Shown piece by piece: positions 43,401 through 48,851 of a DNA stretch of 48,851 nucleotides. The notes under the pieces were generated by a model. The model was given only the letters and a program-made list of their open reading frames with translations. It was not told the origin of the DNA and did not search any database. The first letter of the stretch is position 1; each line of letters starts with the position of its first letter. The position numbers and the translations under genes were made by a program. This DNA comes from Parabacteroides sp. OttesenSCG-928-G21 (GTDB lineage: Bacteria > Bacteroidota > Bacteroidia > Bacteroidales > Tannerellaceae), in the NCBI GenBank assembly GCA_030266465.1, contig JAJDIA010000004.1:1-48851 (forward strand), written 5' to 3'.

Positions 43401-46043
43401 CGAAGTGTCTATTTGAGAGCGCCGGGCTTTACTACCGGTTCCGGATTCCGGAAAAACTATGGAGGTGATACCAAGCGGATTTCTTATTTGAATTATCAGG
43501 ATTTTGAGTTCAGTAATTTGGACTGGCAGGGTATGCTATCCGGAGGCGGCTTTGGTGTATACGGCAGTGCCAATTATATGAACGGTAGCGCAAGGATGAT
43601 GATGAAATCAGCATCTCCCGACATGATGGTTGCCGAAGTAGAATCAATGGTTGCTATGGACGATATGGCTGTAGTTGAAGAGGAAGCCACTACTACTGGA
43701 GGAGACATAATGCCGACAGATAATCAGGCATCTCCTCAGATCAGGCAGAACTTTAATGAGACGGCATTCTTTTATCCGACACTTCGTACGAATGAAACAG
43801 GTGATGTTTTGCTCAATTTTACACTTCCGGAAAGTAATACAACCTGGAAATTACAGTTAGTAGCTCATACCGCCGATCTTTATTTCGGTCAACTAAAACA
43901 AGAGATAATAGCCAGCAAACCATTAATGGTTTTGCCTAATCTGCCCAGATTCTTGCGTCAGGGGGATAACGTGACAGTCTCTACCCAGCTATTGAGTCAG
44001 TCGGAAGAGATGTTAAACGGAAAGGTAAATCTTGTCTTTTTTGATCCGGCAACTGACCGGGTTATTGAAAGTATGCATACGGATGAACAATCATTTCGTT
44101 TGGATGCAAAAGGCAGTGCAGTCGCTTCATGGACTATCTCTGTTCCACAAGGCATAAACCTGATCGGATGTCGGATTGTTGCGGAGGCAGATGGGGTTAG
44201 CGATGGCGAACAACATTTGCTGCCGGTATTGTCTGATCAGATTCTGATAACGGAAAGCAAACCTTTCTTCCTCTTGAATGAAGGAGAAAAACAACTGACT
44301 ACTGGCATAGATAAACCGGGACGAAAACCATTCCGCCTCACACTGGAAATGACCGGCAATCCGGTTTGGTATGCTGTACAGGCGCTACCGACTTTAACAC
44401 AGCCGGAACATGATAATGTACTTTCATGGTTTGCTGTTTATTACAGTAATATTTTGGCCACACATATTGCTAATGCTCATCCGCGCATTCAGCAGGTTAT
44501 CAGTCAGTGGATGACGCAGGGTGGTGATGCGACGACTTTGTTGTCAAATCTGGAACGCAACGAGGAACTAAAGAATATCTTGTTAGAAGAAACGCCGTGG
44601 GTTTTAGAAGCTCAAAATGAGACGGAGCAGAAACAACGCTTGTCACTTCTTTTTGATCTTAATCGTTCGTCCTATATGTATGATACCGCCTTACAACGCT
44701 TAATAGAACAACAAAATGAAGATGGCGGATGGAGTTGGTATAAAGGTTTTTATTCGGATCGGACAATGACTTTATCTATTCTGAGGGGAATGGCACAGTT
44801 AGTGGAACTGAATGCGATCCAATACGGAGAACAGGAAAAGAGAATGCAAATGAATGCCCTCCGCTTCCTGGATGACGCTATCCGGAAAGATTATGAGCAA
44901 TTGAAGAAAAATAATCGTGAATGGGAGAAAGCTCGTCCGACTTCCGGACAGATATCCTATCTCTACGTGAGAAGTGCTTATCGGGATATACCCGAATCTG
45001 TAGAAACACGTGAAGCAAGTCGCTTCTATACGGATCAGGCCGAAAAGCAGTGGAAAGATTTATCATTGGCTGATAAGGCGGCACTGGCTATATTATTGCA
45101 TCGGAATGGTAAGAAAGAGGTAGCTGCTGAAATTATGGCCTGGTTCCGCCGTACGGCAACGACTTCGGAAGAAATGGGTATGTATTGGGCAAATAATCGT
45201 CGTGGTGCGGATTACTTTACTTCACCGATTGATGTGCATAGCTTGTTGATGTCAGCCTTTAAAGAATTGGGTTCAAATGAAACAGAAGTGAATCGGATGA
45301 AACAATGGCTGCTTAGCCAGAAAAGAACGCAAAACTGGGAATCGACACCGTCAACCGTGAATGCCATTTATGCAATTCTTTTATCGGGTGATGATTGGTT
45401 GTCACAGAATAATGTAGTAACGGCTCAATGGAATGGTAATCGTTATAGTACGGCTGACGGTGAAGTGGCGACCGGATATCTTAAAGAGGTGTTGACCGCA
45501 GAAGCGATTAATCCGGCGGCTGCCCGGATCACTATCCGTAAAGAAGGATCGACGCCGGTATGGGGAGCTGTTTATAGCCAGTATTTTGAATCACTGGATA
45601 AAGTAAGTGCGTCAAAAGGGGTGTTGAATGTAGAGAAAAAATTATTTGTGGAAATCAATAACGGAAACGAAATACAAATACGTCCTGTAACATCCGGGCA
45701 ACCGCTTCGGGTAGGGGATAAGGTGATTGTCAGGCTGACAATACGTACGGACAGGGATATGGATTACGTCTTCCTGAAAGATCTGCGTGCCGGTTGTTTC
45801 GAGCCCGGGCAAAGCCTGTCCGGTTATCGTTCGGGTGATGGTGTAGGGTATTATCAGTCTCCTAAGGATGTTGCTGAACATTTCTTTTTCGCTCGTCTGC
45901 CGAAGGGTACATTTGTCGTAGAATATCCGGTATATGTTTCGCGTACGGGTGAATATACAGCCGGCATAAGTACAATTCAATGTATGTATGCTCCGGAATT
46001 TGTATCTCATACGGATGGTGAGAAGATTGTTGTGAAAGAGTGA
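40401..46043 (+). CDS. Alpha-2-macroglobulin-like protein (MG2 domain), no thioester
   Basis: An 1880-residue exported protein, one of the giant bacterial alpha-2-macroglobulin relatives. It has a signal peptide or signal anchor (about 1-27), then a helical region (30-310) and macroglobulin domains. The MG2-type motif is SLFTDRGLYRPGQQLFFKGIAYQ (around 515). The A2M domain follows, with FYPTLRTNETGDVLLNFTLPESNTTWKLQLVAHT (around 1130) and a C-terminal alpha/alpha toroid (EDGGWSWYKGFYSDRTM). The thioester motif CxEQ is absent; where PYGCxEQ would stand the sequence is TQPEHDNVLSWF. Protease trapping by covalent linkage is therefore unlikely. A TPR gene follows 35 bases later. Confidence 0.88.
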   Translation: MMKIKAILVAALTVFCLLIMTLSGDATTTVQNEKAIQEAMQNHDTEKLIKSLIVSMKEQLEVDYDRYPELIKEVEQYVTTIEDKATVAVLHSMIAEMYMSYYQQNQWQINRRTNISDYFPDDIREWTANLFDEKVKEELSLSLQSADLLQRTSVVQYKEILTEGKDSPQLRPTLYDFLMWRALDMKPSDELYTDLLNFRRSQNNRQATLFVELAYLQYQYGNKSAEVLQKVYIPALDNLMNSYKSEAYSIEIAIEKSSVLERTQYYVNNQDSISALLYKLYTENIARFPSYERTNVLKNKLLSLEGPMFEFQINNTIYPGTPIDLQVNYKNLKQLKVQVYESKRALSELTYYGNSSRNNTKGRLVKEISFALNPSASYLTYDSVLQFPSLPLGLYEFVVTAPGESLQSSQWSSVTKLAAVFRDSETKQTEVLVTDYQTGKPIPNAVVTWYGEQRRNLQRLGEVKTDKDGIALLPKDSKAMAMNATLAGDTAMQLSMLYVADYPQMIENIPTTISLFTDRGLYRPGQQLFFKGIAYQLQKDKQEVVPNRTVKVILRDANYKEVATKSFTTNEFGSFNGEFTLPQQGLNGYYTLEADNYSTSLRVEEYKRPTFAVDFLPITSEIAFGDEVPLQGKVQTFSGVALTDGKVTWRVVRRPFWLRIGYGSFKTEQVAEGETVVSADGTFGFSFIPQKEEIRSGLRDYYTYEVSAIITDSKGETQEGSSVFSVGDTGILLLTDSPEKMEKDSVSFVVKARTLNGESVAATGNYTIAVLEDVIEKGERTGGFNEGRTVGRGEFTADKAFDRSVFSTLASGRYRVHLESRDSKGRKVTAEQDLIVYSKQDKQPPVYSPFWVLEEKTVCQPGENVQFVVGTSEKDAYILYELYSNGKRIVRNRIKLNNENRVFTLPFEPSWGDGAVASFVFIKEGKFHATNVTIRKKQPNKQLVVKPITFRDYLLPGSKENWQFRIWNADSTAVKAELLAGMYDASLDKIYPFDWSFAPQRSVYLRAPGFTTGSGFRKNYGGDTKRISYLNYQDFEFSNLDWQGMLSGGGFGVYGSANYMNGSARMMMKSASPDMMVAEVESMVAMDDMAVVEEEATTTGGDIMPTDNQASPQIRQNFNETAFFYPTLRTNETGDVLLNFTLPESNTTWKLQLVAHTADLYFGQLKQEIIASKPLMVLPNLPRFLRQGDNVTVSTQLLSQSEEMLNGKVNLVFFDPATDRVIESMHTDEQSFRLDAKGSAVASWTISVPQGINLIGCRIVAEADGVSDGEQHLLPVLSDQILITESKPFFLLNEGEKQLTTGIDKPGRKPFRLTLEMTGNPVWYAVQALPTLTQPEHDNVLSWFAVYYSNILATHIANAHPRIQQVISQWMTQGGDATTLLSNLERNEELKNILLEETPWVLEAQNETEQKQRLSLLFDLNRSSYMYDTALQRLIEQQNEDGGWSWYKGFYSDRTMTLSILRGMAQLVELNAIQYGEQEKRMQMNALRFLDDAIRKDYEQLKKNNREWEKARPTSGQISYLYVRSAYRDIPESVETREASRFYTDQAEKQWKDLSLADKAALAILLHRNGKKEVAAEIMAWFRRTATTSEEMGMYWANNRRGADYFTSPIDVHSLLMSAFKELGSNETEVNRMKQWLLSQKRTQNWESTPSTVNAIYAILLSGDDWLSQNNVVTAQWNGNRYSTADGEVATGYLKEVLTAEAINPAAARITIRKEGSTPVWGAVYSQYFESLDKVSASKGVLNVEKKLFVEINNGNEIQIRPVTSGQPLRVGDKVIVRLTIRTDRDMDYVFLKDLRAGCFEPGQSLSGYRSGDGVGYYQSPKDVAEHFFFARLPKGTFVVEYPVYVSRTGEYTAGISTIQCMYAPEFVSHTDGEKIVVKE

Positions 46044-46078
46044 TGTTTTCCGGTATTTAACGAAAAAGAAAATTAAAC

Positions 46079-46906
46079 ATGAAAAAGTGGATACTGGCTT
46101 TACTGATAAGTGTCGGAACAATCACAATCTCAGAGGGGCAAACTTATCAGGAATGGATTGACCGAAGTTACGATTATCTGGAACAGGAACGGTTGGAGGA
46201 TGCGGAAGAATGTCTGCGTAATGCCATGCGTTTAGAGCCGGGTAATCCTGTAAATTACGCTTTGTTAGGGAATTTAGGTACCATTCAACGCCGTCAGGGG
46301 AAGATAGATGAAGCATTGTTGTCTTATACGGCAGCCTTGAGTAGGCGACCTAATGACATAACCTTGTTAAATAATCGGGCTTTATTGTACACGGAAATAA
46401 ATGATATCGATAAAGCGATTATTGATTATACGGTGTTATTGATGGAAGAACCGGAACACCAAGAGGCGCTTTACAGGCGTGGGTTGCTTTACTTGCAGCA
46501 ACGTAACTGGTTATTGGCTGAAGATGATTTTGAAAAGTTGCTTGATATCAGCAAAGAATCCATCCGTGGTTTATTAGGACATGCTATTTTGGAAAAATTA
46601 CGAGGAAACTTTGATGATAGTGAACAAATATATAATCATTTGATAACTCGTATGCCTGAGGAATTATCTTTTTATGAAGGACGTGCCGAACTTTACTTTC
46701 TTATGGGGAAAAACGCCCGGGCTATGGCGGATGTCAGCAAAGTTTTTGTTGGAACGGCAGAACCGACAGCCGCATTATATCTCCTTCGGGGAAAAATAAA
46801 ACTGGCCCAATATGAAAATAAAACTGCTGTTGAAGATTTTCAAAAAGCCCTGGAATTGGGCTATGATCCGGAAATAGTGGCGGAATTGATGCAAATGGCG
46901 AAGTAG
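46079..46906 (+). CDS. Exported TPR-repeat protein
   Basis: A 275-residue protein with a signal peptide (MKKWILALLISVGTITISEG) followed by about six tetratricopeptide repeats (for example LEDAEECLRNAMRLEPGNPVNYALLGNLG, KIDEALLSYTAALSRRPNDITLLNNRALLY, KTAVEDFQKALELGYDPEIVAELM). It should act as a periplasmic protein-protein scaffold. It starts 35 bases after the alpha-2-macroglobulin-like gene and is probably cotranscribed with it, so it may be a partner. It converges with aroC; no hairpin terminator is evident in the 78 bases between them, only low-complexity AATTCATAA-type repeats. Confidence 0.88.
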   Translation: MKKWILALLISVGTITISEGQTYQEWIDRSYDYLEQERLEDAEECLRNAMRLEPGNPVNYALLGNLGTIQRRQGKIDEALLSYTAALSRRPNDITLLNNRALLYTEINDIDKAIIDYTVLLMEEPEHQEALYRRGLLYLQQRNWLLAEDDFEKLLDISKESIRGLLGHAILEKLRGNFDDSEQIYNHLITRMPEELSFYEGRAELYFLMGKNARAMADVSKVFVGTAEPTAALYLLRGKIKLAQYENKTAVEDFQKALELGYDPEIVAELMQMAK

Positions 46907-46984
46907 GGAAGGGGCAGAGGAGCAAAAGTGTTTATCTCGTGAAGGCGAAGCTTTACTCATAATTAATAATTCATAACTCATAAT

Positions 46985-48052
46985 TCATCTCGCTTTATTA
47001 AGCAAAACATAATCCAGCAAAGTCATGGCCGTCATTGCTTCAACAATCGGTACGGCTCTGGGTACTACGCAGGCATCATGGCGCCCACGTGCGCAAAGTG
47101 TAGTTTCTTCTCCTTCAATAGTTACGGTAGGTTGTTCCATCAGAACGGTAGCAACCGGTTTAAAAGCCACCCGGAAATAGATATCTTCGCCATTGGATAT
47201 GCCGCCTTGTATGCCTCCCGAATGATTTGTGCGCGTGCGGATTTGTCCGTTATCGTTATAGAAAATGTCATTTCGCTCGGAACCGCGATATTTCGTACCT
47301 TCAAATCCGTCTCCGTATTCAAAACCTTTAGCCGCATTAATGCTTAACATAGCGTTTCCTAAAGCGGCATGGAGTTTGCCGAATACAGGCTCTCCCAAAC
47401 CTACGGGAACGCCATAAACCACACAGGTAATAACCCCGCCAATCGTATCTCCCTGGGAACGTACTTCCCGGATCAGGGCTTCCATCTCCGCCGCTTTTTC
47501 GTTGTCCGGACAACGAACAGGATTGTTTTCCGTTAAGCGCAAATCATAATCCGTATACTTACCGGTAAGGACGATAGTACCTACCTGCGAGGTGAAAGCT
47601 TGTATTCGTATATCGTAATGATGTAAAACCTGTTTGGCAATAGCACCGGCTACTACACGGGCAATCGTTTCCCGGGCGGACGAGCGTCCTCCTCCCCGGG
47701 GGTCACGCAAACCATATTTACTTTGATAGGTGTAATCAGCATGTGAAGGACGATACTTCTGTTTGATCTCTTCATAATCGGAAGAGTGCTGGTTTGTGTT
47801 CCGTACAAGGAATCCGATAGGCGTACCTGTTGTCACCCCTTCATATACCCCGGAAAGCAATTCCACCTCGTCCGCCTCTTTCCGGGGCGTACTGATCGCG
47901 GACTGTCCGGGACGGCGACGCTGCATCTCTTGTGAAAGAAGATCCATATCCAGCCGAATTCCTGCCGGACAACCATCAATCACCCCTCCGATAGCAGCAC
48001 CATGTGATTCACCAAAAGAGGTAAGCCGGTATATATTCCCGAAATGATTCAT
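46985..48052 (-). CDS. aroC: Chorismate synthase
   Basis: A 355-residue FMN-dependent enzyme that converts EPSP to chorismate, the last step of the shikimate pathway. Signatures present: [19 protein letters not shown] at the start, [53 protein letters not shown] and [13 protein letters not shown], ending in [24 protein letters not shown]. Length is normal. No other shikimate gene is in the window. It lies between the TPR gene and a REP-like inverted repeat. Confidence 0.97.
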   Translation of the reverse strand: MNHFGNIYRLTSFGESHGAAIGGVIDGCPAGIRLDMDLLSQEMQRRRPGQSAISTPRKEADEVELLSGVYEGVTTGTPIGFLVRNTNQHSSDYEEIKQKYRPSHADYTYQSKYGLRDPRGGGRSSARETIARVVAGAIAKQVLHHYDIRIQAFTSQVGTIVLTGKYTDYDLRLTENNPVRCPDNEKAAEMEALIREVRSQGDTIGGVITCVVYGVPVGLGEPVFGKLHAALGNAMLSINAAKGFEYGDGFEGTKYRGSERNDIFYNDNGQIRTRTNHSGGIQGGISNGEDIYFRVAFKPVATVLMEQPTVTIEGEETTLCARGRHDACVVPRAVPIVEAMTAMTLLDYVLLNKAR

Positions 48053-48130
48053 AACTTAATACGCTTCGTTTATCGCACTCCCCTGATCCCTCTTAAAAGC
48101 AACTCTCTGCACATTTTTTGTATAAACAGA

Positions 48131-48351
48131 GTATCTCAGTTCCCCTTCTTAGCAAAGAAGGGGGCGGACCGCCGCTTTGCGGTGGTGGGGTAGTTTGGTA
48201 TATATATCCTTTAAAACAGTTTGTATGTAATAAAATATATTTATTATTTATATTAGAAGAAAAAATAGGACGACATTATAAAAATCAAACTACCCCACCA
48301 CTGCAAGCAGCGGTCCGCCCCCTTCTTTGCTAAGAAGGGGAGCTGAGATAC
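48131..48351. repeat. REP/BIME-like long inverted repeat
   Basis: The arm at 48131-48197 (GTATCTCAGTTCCCCTTCTT and on) is repeated in inverted form at 48286-48351 with a few substitutions and one indel. Each arm folds by itself: CCCCTTCTT-agc-AAAGAAGGGG, then a GC-rich hairpin around CCGCCGCTTTGCGG. The centre is about 88 bases of AT-rich DNA. The layout is like Bacteroidetes REP elements that lie between genes. The 71-aa track ORF at 48118-48333 is an artefact of it. Confidence 0.85.
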
Positions 48352-48434
48352 TTATTTTTTCTTCTATAACTCCCTAACTTCTACCTTCTAATGAGCGAAG
48401 CGAATGATAACTTCTGATTCGCATTACATGCGAA

Positions 48435-48851
48435 TCAATGGCATCCCCCGCATCCCCCATTCTTCTGGGCACCGTCGCAACCATCATCGCAACCGCCGCC
48501 ACAATCACCACAACTGCATCCTCCGGCAGGAGCGGTAAGTGCAGCAATTTCTTCCGCAGTAGCTTCGTGAACATCCAGTACCCGTCCGGTGAAATGAAGT
48601 GTTTCGCCGGCTAACGGATGGTTGAAGTCCATAATAACCACATCTTCGCGTATCTCTTCCACGGAACCCTGCAGGCGGTTACCACTGGCATCCATCATCG
48701 GTACGATATTCCCTACCTGTATCATTTCCGCGTCGAATTTGCCGTCTACTTCGAATATATTTTTAGGTAACTCCACTACGCTATCTTCCTGAAATTCACC
48801 ATAAGCATCTTCCGGTTTCAACGAGAAACTGAACGCCGCTCCCTTTTCCAG
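48435..48851 (-). CDS. slyD: SlyD-like FKBP peptidyl-prolyl isomerase (5' end beyond window)
   Basis: The 3' part of a SlyD-type prolyl isomerase, with 138 residues visible. The frame is open through the window edge (LEKGAAFSFSLKPEDAYGE), so the N-terminal FKBP strands are missing. The inserted-in-flap chaperone domain is seen (LPKNIFEVDGKFDAEMIQVGNIVPMMDASGNR), then the return to the FKBP fold (VVIMDFNHPLAGETLHFTGRVLDVHEAT). The tail is rich in Cys, Gly and His (GGCSCGDCGGGCDDGCDG), like the nickel/zinc-binding tail of SlyD. A role in protein folding and metal storage is expected from the family. Confidence 0.92.
   Translation of the reverse strand: MEKGAAFSFSLKPEDAYGEFQEDSVVELPKNIFEVDGKFDAEMIQVGNIVPMMDASGNRLQGSVEEIREDVVIMDFNHPLAGETLHFTGRVLDVHEATAEEIAALTAPAGGCSCGDCGGGCDDGCDGAQKNGGCGGCH

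Noticed and set aside
48118-48333. 71-aa plus-strand ORF as a gene
   Set aside because: It is the translation of the REP-like inverted repeat arm and the AT-rich centre.

Overview
The window looks like an ordinary chromosomal segment of a Bacteroidales bacterium. A Parabacteroides/Tannerellaceae-like genome is my best guess, but I cannot fix the genus without a search. The signs are a SusC/SusD outer-membrane pair with a SusE-like lipoprotein, a SusR-like one-protein regulator, S46 dipeptidyl peptidase, DUF1573, DUF2027-Smr and six-bladed propeller families, and many promoters with the Bacteroidetes -7 box TAnnTTTG.

Layout. At 1-2.9 kb are the 3' part of pheT and a YebC-family gene. At 3.1-12.8 kb, all on the minus strand, is a compact starch/maltodextrin utilisation locus: a SusR-like membrane regulator, then susC, susD and susE homologues and a periplasmic GH13 enzyme. 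At 12.8-15.5 kb are meaB and two DUF1573 proteins that look like duplicates. At 16.1-17.4 kb is a small double-glycine-leader, Cys-rich peptide gene followed by a six-bladed beta-propeller lipoprotein. At 17.5-25.1 kb are a lipoprotein alpha/beta hydrolase overlapping a Tat-signal TIM-barrel epimerase, a MATE transporter, metY with a YkgJ-like Cys-cluster gene, and an EF-G paralogue with degenerate GTPase motifs. At 25.6-33.7 kb are hemW, a zeta-like P-loop kinase with a translationally coupled 56-aa ORF, an unknown 176-aa gene, an operon of DUF2027-Smr, CYTH and S46 peptidase genes, and queA. At 33.8-37.0 kb are a PorE-like OmpA lipoprotein and a PagL-like lipid A deacylase. At 37.1-48.9 kb are an aldose epimerase, thyA and folA, a giant alpha-2-macroglobulin-like protein with a TPR partner, aroC, and a SlyD-like prolyl isomerase cut by the window end.

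The least explained signal is a family of three intergenic arrays (near 25.4, 32.2 and 40.1 kb). Each has four 18-bp palindromes joined by 4-bp linkers, giving an exact 22-bp period. Two arrays are built on CCCGGG and one on CCCATGGG, so the geometry is kept while the core sequence differs. Two of them are flanked on both sides by TGCTGATGAA-type motifs. They are not CRISPR arrays and I do not recognise them as a named element. Other structured intergenic DNA includes a REP/BIME-like inverted repeat near 48.2 kb, an imperfect inverted repeat after yebC, and a 20-bp stem between the peptide gene and the propeller gene.

No tRNA, rRNA, insertion sequence, prophage or CRISPR was seen. Most genes are housekeeping or common Bacteroidetes accessory genes.
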